Assembly: GCF_032854445.1 (NCBI RefSeq)
Contig: NC_088300.1
Span: 73,957,005 to 74,021,004, forward strand
Reading direction: 5' to 3'
From: Liolophura sinensis
Lineage: Eukaryota > Mollusca > Polyplacophora > Chitonida > Chitonidae
DNA: 64,000 nt
Both the position numbers and the translations under genes were made by a program. Positions 22,431-34,450 of this stretch are shown here, piece after piece. Below the pieces are notes generated by a model that was given only the letters and a program-made list of their open reading frames with translations, was not told where the DNA came from and searched no databases. Within the stretch, counting starts at the first letter, position 1. Each line of letters begins with the position of its first letter.

Positions 22431-24309
22431 CACTATAAATTTCGCTCCAAGGATCATAATTATCGATATCATCCATTTATATTTTGGGCTAAATGTAAAC
22501 ACTGTTCATTGTAAGTTATCGTCTATTTGTGGAACGGTATAGCCTTGGCCTTCAACTGTGATTCTTTTAACACTAATTCAATGAAACTTTGGATGAAGTT
22601 TATATATAGCTTTCCGTTACACTTATTTTTAAAATTCGGCCTGCATGTCTGAAAACGTGACCGCCGCCAAGTTTATCCGTCACTATACGATCTACGTAAA
22701 TGCAAACCGAACCTACATTTACAGGGGCATTCAACAGGAAATCTCAATAAAAGAAACGTAAATGATGGATAGCAAAAAGGCTGTCCGAGTTGAAGTCAGA
22801 AACGTCACCGTACGGTCTGATATATGAATATACATGTGCTACATCGTGTCATTTCTGGTCGATATATTTCGTCCACAACTGGAATGTCACAATGTGTAAT
22901 TTCTGGCCGACACGCCAGTCAGAAATGTCACATCACAGATTTTAAGGATTTTAATTATAGACAGTATATGGACCCGAAAAGTCACATGATATAAAATATT
23001 TGAAAATAACTGCTCTTTCCCCTGGAAGCAAACGGGTTATATACGATTATAGCCTATAGATTATAGTATAGTTGACAGGCCATTTGGGGGCATCAAGTGA
23101 TGGTGGATTCTCAACAGTACTACATATACTTGATCCGCAGAAATTAAACGAATTTGAAAATTCCTGATTAAAATTTCGTATAATTTCATATTTCACGTTA
23201 TTTCTTAATGAAAACCGATTATATGATTGGTTTCAATGCTGTAGTCAACTGGAATGTTTCAATAATTATAAGCACACTCGATAGGCCTATATATATACAC
23301 ATTCTGCATGTATGCACGATTGGCAAAATGGTGTTAAGTAATACTAACAATTAAATTGAGTTAACTCAGTATTTAGTTTATTTATTTGACGGAACCGAAG
23401 AGGAAGCCAACATATAAGCTGGACTCATATCGGCGGGATCAATTGGTGAGAGGCTCCTGAGTCACTGCTCGACCTGCAGGGTCTGGGCGCAGCAGATATT
23501 GTGGTTAGGCATAGCCTGTACTGTCGCCTCATATGGAACTGCGTTAAATTCCCCCACTTTGAAGATTGTTCCGCTGCTACTGTTCTTGCATTTGGGTGGG
23601 GGGGGGGGGGGGCGGTAGGGGGTACATAAAGGTTAAATAACATAAATACTTTTCATCGGAAAGTTATATGTCTAACAAACCCATCAGATGCAACAAACAC
23701 GTTTGTATGAATGGGGGTTAAACCCTAAGCAAACACGATACATACATGCATATAATGAAATGACAAAATGTATGTGGCAGTTGGCTTGTGTTTAATGTTT
23801 TCGAAAGATATTCTTAAGAAGCATATCTCTACACTGTTTTTACAGTAGTTTCTGTACTCATAATCTAGCAACGAGCTCTACAGTGACACTTAATTCAACT
23901 CAGTTTTGGAATGGCATTTGATTTTGTACAGATTGTTGGTGTGGTCCTTCTCGGCTTCCTTCTTTTTCCTCGCTTCAGTTGAGATTTGCCTTAATTTCCC
24001 CAACGTCTGAAAATAGTTTCGCTGTTACTATTCACGCATTCTAATTATTTTGTCATTTATTTTTTGTATGTTTGGATTAGATAAATGCTATATAGCACAA
24101 CTCTTTTGTTTTCATAGGAAGTTAAATGCCTAACTGAACAAGTTTATGACTATATCGGGGCCCGTGATACAAAGCTGCGCCAGGTGCAATTTCCATGACA
24201 ACATACAGTGAAGAGATACATACCGCCACAGGTAAATGAACACACTCTTCAGGTGGTGTACATGTAGCCCTTCTCGGCTTCCTTCAGTTTCCAACCAAAC
24301 ATGGGTGTC

Positions 24310-24317
24310 TGACGTCA
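24310..24317 (+). promoter_or_regulatory. Palindromic CRE (TGACGTCA) upstream of SLBP
   Basis: A perfect 8-bp CREB/ATF site 219 bp upstream of the SLBP ATG, together with a CCAAT box and an E2F-like site in the next 140 bp. The grouping suggests a real proximal promoter. Confidence 0.6.
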
Positions 24318-24327
24318 TTTATCCTGG

Positions 24328-24332
24328 CCAAT
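24328..24332 (+). promoter_or_regulatory. CCAAT box upstream of SLBP
   Basis: GGCCAATCAAC is a good NF-Y type CCAAT box, about 11 bp after the CRE and 204 bp before the ATG. Confidence 0.55.
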
Positions 24333-24447
24333 CAACAAGCCGTATGCTGGCGCGCTAGCCTTGTACCTTGTTTTTTCATCGTATGCTATATTCTTAATCC
24401 GAAGAAAGGTACGAGTGAAACCATTAATGACCTTTGTGGCCCCTTGT

Positions 24448-24456
24448 GGCGCCAAA
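24448..24456 (-). promoter_or_regulatory. E2F-like site upstream of SLBP
   Basis: GGCGCCAAA reads TTTGGCGCC on the minus strand and fits the E2F consensus TTTSSCGC. It is 80 bp upstream of the ATG. SLBP is needed in S phase, so an E2F site would make biological sense, though in mammals SLBP is controlled largely after transcription. Confidence 0.55.
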
Positions 24457-24535
24457 GTGAAATTTCTGCTAGAACGAACGTTTAGCGACGGAAAGAACCT
24501 GCAAATTGCTTTAAAAAATAAGCCATACCCATAAA

Positions 24536-27500
24536 ATGTCTTCAAGACTGACTGATCAGCGTTTTAAAAGGGGTGACGAAAGGGTGTTTCGGCAGCGTTG
24601 GAAGAGGGAACAGAGAGATAACTACGAAAGAGCGTAAGAAAATGTGCAAAGTGTAAAACTTTGAAATGGTGCTAGTGAACTAGTTGTTGAGATGACCACA
24701 ATGATACACAATGCATGGAGGAGAACTTAAATATTCAAGGGTGTTCATCATAGTTTGTATTTTGCTTTTCTTCATCGACAATTCGTAAATGGAATAGTCA
24801 TTACCCTTGCAAATCGTGCAACCCTGAACTTCGTAATTCTGTTCCAGAAACATCACTTTGACTGAAATGATGTTAAGTCTTAAGATAGCGTTCATGGAAT
24901 ATTATCTTCTGTATTTTTTTCCATAGATAAATAATATGTTACATGTACCCTAATGCCTAATTTTCGCATGTGAAAGAGCTCCTTTCACTTCATTTTATGC
25001 ACGTTTTTAACTTCATTTTGGAGACAAGATTACATTGAATTGGCCAATTTCTGGGCTTCGCAAAAAGTATATATTTTTCAGTCTGCACAGAATAATGCCT
25101 ACAGGATATGCTTGAATAAACACTTTGCAAACATACGAAAAGGTTGAAGAATTACAGTAGTGAAAATCATACTTTCAGTGTGGAAACAAATGAAAAGTAT
25201 CAACGCCAAGGCAAGCTCAGCCCCTTGCGGAGCCCTTTACGACCAGAAGTGGAGAACAATGGAAGACGTAGTTTGAGGGAGAGAGAAAGGTGATGGTAAC
25301 ACATGAGCTTCATACTTTTTAGGGACACTGCCTGAACACGTTGACCCTAATAAGCTGAGTCAGCATTTCAGGAGTCGCATTAGTTCACGCAGGTATGGAC
25401 GAGACGCGGTTGGTGCAGTCATAAACTAACGCAGCTAAAAGGCGAGATTTTACGGTACTTGCTAGGCTGAATAAACATCTTGCATAGCTGGGTCTGTTGG
25501 TCCAGCAACGGTGCTGCAGTTTAAATTTATGTTTATCCATCTTGTCAGATGTTACAAGAAATTTATCCACATGAAACAACTGTCTGTATTTCACAACTTA
25601 TGACTGTAGGAATGTAGGATGTTTGTGAGCACTGTTAATCGATACCCATTTCAAAAAAAAAAAGGAGGAAAGGCACAAGGAATTAAAAGTTTTTCCCCTT
25701 AAATTCTAAGGTACTGCTCTGAGCGCAGTTTACAAAGTGAGGCATGTTCTTAAAGCCGGGCATAGGTCAGCTTATGATTATGAGCAACTGGTCTAACAAG
25801 GCAAAGTCGACCTACGCGTTACGCCAACATTGCAAAAGTTTCACAAACGTGATAGTGAGCCATTGTTAACAACTGGACACAAATGTTTAGTTATAGAAAA
25901 GTAGAACATGTTCAACTTGGTGATTGCAAGTCTGTGAAAATAGTGTGAAGACCTGTGGCAGGAGGTTTCTTGATATGCAAAAGTATTGCACATGTATATC
26001 ACCACATGGTAATTAACTGTTGATGCTAATGTTGATGTCTTGTGTTGTTTGTTACATATATTGCTGTTCTAATTTTGTGTATTTTCAAGCTATTGTTTGT
26101 TTATTTTATTTTTTTTAACTGTCTTTCAACCTACAAGGAATTAGAGATTCCTGTGAATTACAACCTGAAGAGCTGATTAGTGACCAAAGTTAACATTTAG
26201 CCATTTGGGGAACATGTGCAGTTCCTAGTGCTGTGGGAGGAAAAAAAAATTGTATCTTTATTGATGGTGAAGAACATTAGATCAACTTTAGCATATCAAA
26301 CTGTTGCAGACAGCTGTTCACTGCGGTCCTCTTAGCCACCTACTTCGAATATTCTTACTATTTAAATCAGTATTGATTGTGACATAATTACTTTCAATTC
26401 AGCCGCCTACTTTTGAACTCTGACATCCTTCTCCAGTTCTAAATGAAAACCCTGGGCTTGTCTCATGTCACCCTAAAGTCAGCATTTCACTGATAACTCA
26501 GTACCATAAATAGGCCTTTATATTAATGCTAAAGCTGACTTAAATATTTCATTGTCCCATTGGTTGAAATACCTTATTTGCGGATGGTGCTTGTAATTGA
26601 TTCATGTAGTTTTCTTTTTTAAATAAGGGCACATTTAACTTCATTTTTTACAGATCTAAAACATTCCGGTTCAAGCGAAGGTCTTGTACTCCCCCAGCCC
26701 CTGATGTTTTCAGTACTAGAGATTTTCCAGCGTTAGGCACCTACAGGTAGATTCCTCCTTCAGAGGTCTTATGTATATATAAATTAAATTATCTTGCATA
26801 TCAAGTATTCAGATGCAGATCATTTCTGGCATTAATGCAGATAAGCAAAAAATCTTTCATTTTGGCAGTGAAGATAAGAATTCTTCAGTTTTCAATTCTT
26901 ATTATCAGGTTTTTATAGAAATCAGTTTTAAATTTTGGAGGGTTTCTGATCAGAAGTTTTTGAATGCATTTATTTTTGATGTTTTATGTTTAACATTGAT
27001 TAACATTTCAATGGTAAATAAGTTGTCTATCAACCTTGAGTTTATTAGATAAAAAAAATGCCATGTTTCAGAAGCAGCACTATGTTTTTCCTTTGTTTCT
27101 AGATGTGATAAGGATGCTGACTTTGAATCGCCAAGCGACTGGGCAACAGAGGTAGAGAACTGGGAGCAGTCGGGGAAAACTCAAGGGAGAATAAGTGAAA
27201 GGTACTCTAAGACTTGTGCTGCCCAAAAATCTCAACAAACCACAATGGTGTGCCCAAGCAACACATGCCAGTCCTATTTTTATCTTAGATGGTGGATGGA
27301 GAATCTTGTAGCTACAGCTGTTCATTGTGTCTCACTTGAGCATTTCCCATTTTCCTGTGTATGATGAACAGTGCATTTATAAGTTCTCTTGCATAGATAT
27401 TATATACCTAGGTAGGTTTCTTTAGAAGGGTGCAGCACACAGCCCCTTTGTCAGACACGATGTTAATAAATAGGCAATGGAAATTCTGCTATGCCCATTT

Positions 27501-30500
27501 TATGAGTGCCTTTGCGCCCTGCCCCTTCTGATTTCTAGTTAGAGATCTAGGTGTGAATAGTAGTTTAAAAGGATTTAAAATTTTCAGATATTTAGTGTTT
27601 GTGGGTGTTTCATATTTGCTTAAAATGTGATTTTTTGGGTGGGTGATAAAATCAATGCAAAACAATTTAATGATTTCATCTCTAACTTTGCAGGCCAAGA
27701 AGGCGATTAAGAATGTCACGGGATCAAAGGTTTGTCATCAACTGTTTCAGATAACTTATATACAGATTATTATATTGGTACAAATTGAAACATAAGCCAT
27801 GGTTGGGTGATGCTTTACCATTTCGTGTTGTTTGGAAAGTAAAATTAGCATTGGTCCAGGTAGGTTAATGCAATTTAGGTGTTTATATCCAGCAGCTTTT
27901 CATCCACAGTTACAGCAAATGTCAGCATAATTAGGACAAAATAAATGTCAAAAAATACCACTATTATACATGAAATTCACAGTGTTCCAGCAGGACATTA
28001 TTCTACTTTAAAGACAGACCTCAAAATATCAGCAGATGTCCAAAAATTATGTGCAACGTTACTGTGGGCAAAGTTTGAGCATACATTCATGGCCCATAAC
28101 ATGTTTATGTCTCTTGTGGATTCTTCAAATGAGGGCCCTAGATTGATCAAACTAGTCATTTTATGAAGACTTCTAATTAGTGATGATGTCTTAACGCTCT
28201 ACTGTTCTGTCTCAATTTAGTAAAGAAAATGAGATGGAGCTGGAGAAGGATGAGGAGGTCCTGAACAGGAGGCAGAAAGCCATTGACTACGGCAAGAACA
28301 CTCTGGGTTATGACAGATACACTAGCTTGGTCGACAGGTAAGTTATCCTCTCGCCAATGTGCACCTGTGCAAGACTCAGCAAAAGCTGTGGCCTTACAGT
28401 TGTATGTGTATAATTAAATGAAAACAACTTTCACTTTTTGTAATTTTCTTCTGTCTTTGAAAAGTTGAGAAAATGTGCTTTGTTATTTCTAAACATCGTT
28501 AGGAAGTTATATTGTGATAACAAGAAATGAAAGTAGATTTTGGCAATTTGGACAGCTAAGGTATTGTGATGTCTTGGCATATACTGTAATTCTTTGACCT
28601 TTTTGCATGTTTGCAAGGTGTTCATTTAAGTAAATTCCAGGCATGAGGATTTCAGAATTGCTGGGTAATACTTTTCGGTTTTGACATGGGAAACTGTTGG
28701 AAACGCTATTTCTGTTCCCAGCAATTTTTGCTGTGGGAACTCATTTACCTGTAATTTAGTATTGATGGCATTTCATCAAATAAAATTTGGTGCTTCGTAT
28801 TTCTTGCAGATCTCATCATGATTTACTTTGTAATGTAAAAATTACCCTCAACCTTTTTGTTTAAAACGTATGAACTGTCACTGAATGATTGAGGTATCTG
28901 ACTGCAAACTGTTGAAAAGAGAAGGGAGAGAACTGGGTACTCTAAACTTTGCCAGTTTGAGTTATCTCCATTATCCTAAGAGTGCAATGCGCAGCGTGTT
29001 AAATACAACTTCCACAACAGCCTAGCAATCAAACGAATCTCAAAATTTGCACTTCATATAAATCACAACTTCCTTGGTTAAGGACCTTGATTGGCTTTCT
29101 GTCCCACATGTAATTGGGTTGTACTACTTCCTGTCCATGGTGGCAGATAGCATTGCAGGCTCGCTGTACACCGAGAGATTGAAAAAGGTCCATTTTTCGT
29201 GAGACCACTCGTGGCAACTAAGTACAAGCGCCTATTGACACCTCAGCCACAATTTAAAGGCTCACAGCTCAAGTCTTTGGACAGTTAACTTCAGTGTTTA
29301 CTAAGCAGTGCTTAGTGAGTAACCAAGACTTTTTTGTTGGAAACGGACTTTCAGTTTTGTGAATTTTTAACCTGGGAACCGACACGGAAATGGAACTGTC
29401 GTTTCTGTGAAATCCTCTTGCCTGAAATTCTGAAAAATTATACTTTTTATGAAGCCCTGAGATTGGTCATCTTAACCAATGTAGTTTTATCCCCGAAATC
29501 AAATTAAGAAAGTGCTTAAATTGTACGGAAAGTTGCTCTTTCATGTGCGAAAGCGTTGAGGAATTCGTGTACCTTGTAAAATAATAGATTTCACATAACT
29601 GTTCTACAGTGTAGCCTCGTTATAGCTCACCGCTTGGAACAGGTTCCTGAGCAGGTTATAGGCTGCCGAGCGCTATGATGTAATGATCTTGCGATCTAGT
29701 ATATAGTATTTGTGTTACCTAAGGATTCCAGCATTTCAGCACCACCCTACGAGTCATATCCCAGAAAGCTGACCTCATATCGTGTAATGATAGGCCTGAG
29801 CTGATCTGCAGAACTCAGTGCATGTTAAACATTCCCATGAGCTGAATTCAAGTAATGTAGTTTTATCCACTTTATCTTTAAATTTAAAAAAAAAAAAAAG
29901 GCTACAACACATCTCGTATCCAATTCGTCCATGTCTGCTCATATCAGAAGTAACTGTTGGAACTTACATGCCTCAGATTCAAGATGGTGGACTGCAGATG
30001 ACTGTCAACCTGATCACGTGACCGATTGATAGCTGCTGAACAAAAAAAAAATAATAATGTTCACCATTTTAATGTATTTCATGCTAAATCAGTGTATTAA
30101 ATGAAGGAAACAGGAAAAAAAATTACGAAGCCATTCTCAAACATTTGACTTCATCTTAAATCTCACATGTAAGCATGCCGGTAAGCCAAATCTCACCCCC
30201 TGCTGACAAAGCTACACACGTGGAAGTAATGCTGTAACAACAACGTCACACGTGCATTTGGAATCATACTCTAACCATTTTCATAGAAAAATCCATTTCT
30301 TTTGGCTTATACTCTGTAATATTCAAAAACTTAAGCCTAAAATATCAAATAACACATGGGTCACACACCAACAGTAGGAAATGAAGCATTATTGATGGTG
30401 CGTTATTTATGTATATTTCTAGGTGAAAAATCTTTATTTGTTTGCAGTTTTAGCTGTTCTCGCATGAAAATACACCACAGATTTTGGGGGGACAACATTT

Positions 30501-33150
30501 GGGTTTCGTTATATCCGATTGGGTGTCTTAAGCGAGGCTACACTGTATATGAAAATTTGGATGTGTTCTGTTACAGAATGAAACGTAAATCGGGCAATCC
30601 TAAGACACCAAATAAATACCAGAAATGTAGTCGTCGTTCTTGGGATCAGCAAATTCGCTTGTGGCGCAAGCGGTTGCATGAGTGGGATGTGGAAGGATCG
30701 CGAAAAAGAACTGCTTCGGAGCAAAGGTAAGGCGACCTGTGGAATTGTATAAAGCAGGTTGAGAAAAATTTTCAAAATGCACACGCAAGGCAAACCATTG
30801 TTTCTAAGCAAGATGGGTGTCAGCCTGTATGGGTTGCTGATTTTAGTGTGGACGAGGTAACGAAGGTATGGGTTACACAACAAACACCAAGTTGAAGTCT
30901 ATTCTACCCCTAAGTTCATTCTAGAAATAAAGAAAATGAGGCAAAAATGACATATTTCACTTCCTCTGCCGAGAAGTTGAAGCCTAGGCTATTACATTTG
31001 ACCTAGATATTTCAATCCTGCATATGTATGATGCTGTGTCTGATTGTGGTGTGATGCAGTAATGTAAACGTTTTAACGTTATTCATGTACCGCTGAGCTC
31101 AGATTGGAACGTTATGAAACAAATGTTTAAACAATGTTAAAAAAAAAATATCACAAATGTAAAATGAAAAGCAATAAACGTACCAGTCAGAGTGTTGCAT
31201 GACACACTCAATGTTGTATGAAAGGTCCTCTCTATTTAATATGTATATTTGCACATAGCCTGCACCTAACAGTGGGGTAGAATACATATCTTGATGGGGA
31301 CATCTGTCAAATTTTACTCTCGGCAGAAGGCATGTTCTCTGTGTGTACTTATTTAGATGTCAGATGCACATCTTATTCACAGAACACAAAGTATTTAGAA
31401 CAATGTTCACTTGACAAGCATTTTGCTGCAAGGAGATATACACAGCTTCCTTGAAGTAACGCCCCCATCCAGACCTAAAAGATTCACATAATCCGTGTAA
31501 TCGAATCCTGGCAAGGCAGATAATTTGTAATGGCTGGAATAAGCAGAAATCTGAACGTGACTGCTGGCAGCTGTATGATACAACATGCACACAAGAATTT
31601 CAGGTACTTGTGTTTATTAAATTACCCAGTTTAATGAAACAATAACAAAACTAAAAAATTTTGCATGTCTCGCATTAAAATCTTGAAATAACGGAACATT
31701 ATCAGGTGTAAACTGACTTACCACGAAAAGCATTACTGAATGGATTGTTTTATGCATAAAAAAAATGTATGTGCTTGAAAATTCGCAGATGTATTTTTAA
31801 GTGAACAAAGCTTAATCCACTGTGTAAGAAAACAGAGATCGCAGCGACACATTGTCACATTGCTGGGCTGGTGACAACAAATCTGTCACTCAAAATAAAC
31901 ACAAAGGAGGATTCTTTCCAAGTCGTAGGTCGAGCAAATGTAACTCCAAAATGCATGTATTTCCATTTTATTTACATAACAGCTGAACAGATTCATAATG
32001 TTTTTCAACCAAATTCGCACCGCTTAGGCAGGCAAGCCTCTCGGCGATTTGAAAGAAACATAATGTAATCTGTGAGTAGATTACCATTGTTTTCTCCGCT
32101 AACTCTCCACCATTCAGTGTTTCAGTAAACGTACTGTAAACTAAATGCACCAAACGGAGATTGCCACATACCAGGAGAATTCATAATTGTGCACAGGATG
32201 ATGCACCACCAAATTACCTAAATGCGTCTGTAACTGTTGAATTTCATCAATGGAACTATGGTTTAGAAAATAAAAATAAACAACTTGGAGTCAAAAGCAG
32301 CAGCATTTGTGGAGGGCTTTACTAGTACCCAGCAAGCATTAAAGGAAGCACTTCGGCTGAAATCATGTTAGCCTCTTGACTCCAGCTCGAACATGTCTCT
32401 TTGTTTACCCAGTTACAGGTCCTGTCGCTTCCGATTTTGCAGTTAATCGATCCTCATGAATTTGAGGGAGGAGTGTAGTTGAAGATTCAAAATATCAGCA
32501 TTTTTCTGATTTGTCATGACTTCTTATACATAATGATTAATATTTATTTTTATCAGCATCATATGGACATCAAAAGGCAAGTACATTTAGAACTGTAAGT
32601 GGCTTCCAGTTATCTGGTGGTGCTATTAGGACAAAGGCCCTTTAATGGATCAGTTCTGTAAAGGTGTATGCATGTGATTTCATGTTCCAGTTCTGACACC
32701 CTGGCATCAGACTCTGCCTCCATCAGCTCCCTAAGCCTGGAGGATGGGGTGATGAAGGATGTGGGTGGGGATGCCCGTTCTGTGTGCTCTGTCAGCCCTT
32801 CTGAGGCTCGGCCTGTAGGGAGTTTGGGACCAGAGACCTTCAGCCCACCCTGTAAATATCTGGCTGCTCAGGACTTTGAACCAGCTGTCCTCTCTGTGCT
32901 GCCAGAGTTGTCTGCCCCTGGAATCATCGTCCAGTCAGCTAACCAGGCTGAGGACAGTGGAGCATCCTCATCAGTTGAGAACTCCACCCAGGCCGTCTTC
33001 AGCCTTCATGAAAAGAAGGCCCATCACCGTGCTCAAAGGTATAACCGAGCCAAGTCCACGGAAGAAAGTGCTAAACCTGCCAATGATTTTTTCTCTGATT
33101 TTTCCTTGGATAACTATTTGATGGTGGATGATCAACAAGATATATTCTAA
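24536..33150 (+). CDS. SLBP: SLBP, histone mRNA stem-loop binding protein (7 exons)
   Basis: Binds the 3' stem-loop of replication-dependent histone mRNAs in nucleus and cytoplasm and promotes their processing, export and translation. Exons: 24536-24633, 26654-26746, 27103-27201, 27694-27729, 28221-28337, 30577-30726, 32691-33150. Phases all join, giving 350 aa (human 270). The RNA-binding domain is at about residues 120-192: [20 protein letters not shown] in exon 5, then NPKTPNKYQ and [19 protein letters not shown] in exon 6, including the TPNK motif with its phosphorylatable Thr. Exon 3 has SDWATEVE, matching the conserved SDWA segment N-terminal to the domain. The long exon 7 tail is Ser/acidic-rich and ends [19 protein letters not shown]. 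The ATG at 24536 has A at -3 and is followed by a basic N-terminus. Confidence 0.95.
24945..25158. mobile_element. 220-bp MITE copy 1 (SLBP intron 1)
   Basis: Ends in AGGTTGAAGAATTACAGTA, complement of the family terminal repeat TACTGTAATTCTTCAACCT. The interior shares GGAGACAAGATTACATTGAA, TTGGCCAATTTC and ATATGCTTGAATAAACA with the copy at 59.4 kb. Same orientation as that copy. The left end is more diverged. Confidence 0.75.
28583..29572. mobile_element. 220-bp MITE copy 2, interrupted by a nested insertion
   Basis: The left end (CTGTAATTCTTTGACCTTTT, TTGCAAGGTGTTCAT) and the right end (AAAATTATACTTTTTATGAA through GAAAGCGTTGAGGAATTCGT) together match the intact copy at 63.76-63.97 kb. 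Between them lie about 800 bp of other DNA, and about 35 bp of the MITE centre is missing. Confidence 0.7.
28633..29431. mobile_element. Inverted-repeat element nested in the MITE
   Basis: Begins AATTCCAGGCATGAGGATTT. The complement of its other end is AATTTCAGGCAAGAGGATTT. Similarity of the arms continues with interruptions (GGAAAC..., GTTCCCAG). It is about 800 bp with no ORF of note. Non-autonomous DNA transposon; no target-site duplication is visible because host MITE bases are missing at the junction. Confidence 0.6.
29607..30545. mobile_element. Pogo/Tigger-like non-autonomous DNA transposon
   Basis: The terminal inverted repeats are CAGTGTAGCCTCGTTATA on the left and the complement of CGAGGCTACACTG on the right. 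Each is flanked by TA, the target-site duplication of Tc1/mariner-superfamily elements. A CAGT...CCTCG start is typical of the pogo/Tigger group (family knowledge). It is about 940 bp with no transposase fragment recognised. The right end lies 31 bp upstream of the SLBP exon 6 acceptor. Confidence 0.75.
30727..32690 (+). other. SLBP: SLBP intron 6 (2 kb)
   Basis: AT-rich with scattered short ORFs on both strands, none with recognisable motifs. No exon is needed here, since exon 6 and exon 7 join in phase. I see no delimitable repeat. Confidence 0.5.
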
Positions 33151-33287
33151 CATTATCCTCTTATATGTTGCCTCATAACCTGAAGCTTTAGTTTCTCATG
33201 TTCAGCTGTTGAATTGTGTCTATCTATAATAGATTTATAGATTATCTATAGATCAAGAAGTATGTCTGTTACTATGGAAGTGTACAA

Positions 33288-33293
33288 AATAAA
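33288..33293 (+). terminator. Proximal polyadenylation signal candidate of SLBP
   Basis: AATAAA 138 nt after the stop codon. A second candidate lies at 34253 with a T/G-rich stretch after it, so two 3' UTR lengths are possible. Confidence 0.4.
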
Positions 33294-34252
33294 ATTGTAT
33301 AAAGGCTGATTTCCACTGAAAGTCACCACCACAAAGGCTCATCAAAATGCCTTACAAACGGAATGTTTAATAGTGTGGTACAGTTCCACCAGATTCAATG
33401 ATGTCACTGGTATAACTTTTATTCTTCTCTCACATTTTTTTTAACACTACACAGCTATGGGCTGAAGCATATTCTATAAACAGAAGCATTTCTCCAAATC
33501 TCGAAACATTTTTCCACTGTAAATTATTTTCTCATTAGGAATAAGGAGGGCGTATTTTGTTTGTCAATGCATGTGTTTTGGTGTAGTTTTGTCATTTGTA
33601 ACTGAATCTGTCCTGAAGGAAATAACTTGTACATACATGTATTCAAATAAGATTTATTGTCTGAAACTCATATTTTTTTTATGGTGTACACAGTGTGAAG
33701 TACTATGCATGACATTTGGGTCTTTCTTTATGATCAGGACAGAAAAAGAAATTTATATAGTTACTGTCATAAAAAAGAAATTCAGTTATTGTGTTGTGAG
33801 TGTTGTCCAAACACACAAAGCAGGTTTTTTCAGTACTACTAATTATCAGGTCGTAAGAGGTGAATTCATTGTATTTTCATCTGGAGATCTAATTCATAAA
33901 GACTTTTATGATGGAAGAGATTTCATTCAGTTTGCAACATTTTACCAAATATTTTTCCTGTTTTATGCATAGACAGCCATTTCATTTCATGTGAATAGAT
34001 TTTAACAATTCCGTTTCCACTTGGTCCTGTGTACTTGCCTTGAATGGATGTGGGCCAAGGGCATATAAATGTTGAGGAACGTTCACATGCTGACAAGCTG
34101 TTGATATGTTATTACTTACGTTCTGTCTTTATCAGATAAAGATTGTATAATTTGCAACATAAGTAAATGTGCTGTGACATTGGCTACCACATGTTGCTGA
34201 TTGTTGAATCTGTTGGCAGTCTGGAAAGATTTGGTAGGGTTGTAAATAATGC

Positions 34253-34258
34253 AATAAA
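34253..34258 (+). terminator. Distal polyadenylation signal candidate of SLBP
   Basis: GCAATAAACTT followed within 25 bases by TATGTTGTTTTATC, a usable downstream element. The 133-codon ORF at 33571-33972 falls in this putative 3' UTR and has no coding character. Confidence 0.4.
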
Positions 34259-34329
34259 CTTAATCCTATATGTTGTTTTATCACTAGGTTTGTGTTGTGA
34301 TATGGTGGCTACTTTTCATGCAGTACATG

Positions 34330-34450
34330 AAATTTAAACCATGCGCAGATGAATTACTGCACAGGCTGATATCATTTTGCTCTGTGATGCTAAGTTTATA
34401 CCCTGCACAGCTAAATAATAAATTACTGTGCAGGCTGATGTCAGTTTTCT
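34330..34450 (+). repeat. Short local duplication downstream of SLBP
   Basis: AATTACTGCACAGGCTGATA recurs as AATTACTGTGCAGGCTGATG about 70 bp later, each followed by TCA and a T-rich stretch. Two units only. Confidence 0.5.

Larger units (their letters stand above)
15653..24309. other. eIF4G2 3' UTR candidate and gene-free DNA before SLBP
   Basis: No exon with recognisable similarity was found. The part to about 17.5 kb may be 3' UTR. Beyond it lie a degenerate family A SINE-like fragment (about 18045-18150), a foldback element (19428-19741), a dispersed repeat (20340-20420), family B pieces (21536-21890), a family A tail (22385-22430) and a G-run at 23598-23612. The remainder shows nothing I can name. 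Confidence 0.5.
28338..30576 (+). other. SLBP: SLBP intron 5, almost wholly transposon-derived
   Basis: Splits the RNA-binding domain between DRYTSLVDR and the TPNK part. It contains an interrupted MITE copy (28583-29572) with another inverted-repeat insertion inside it, then a pogo/Tigger-like element (29607-30545) that ends only 31 bp before exon 6. Confidence 0.65.

Noticed and set aside
30356-30883. 124-aa ORFs on both strands around SLBP exon 6
   Set aside because: The plus one is the exon plus unspliced intron (partly transposon end); the minus one is its shadow.
33571-33972. 133-aa plus-strand ORF after SLBP
   Set aside because: Lies in the putative SLBP 3' UTR, has Phe/Tyr/Ile-rich composition from AT bias and no recognisable domain.
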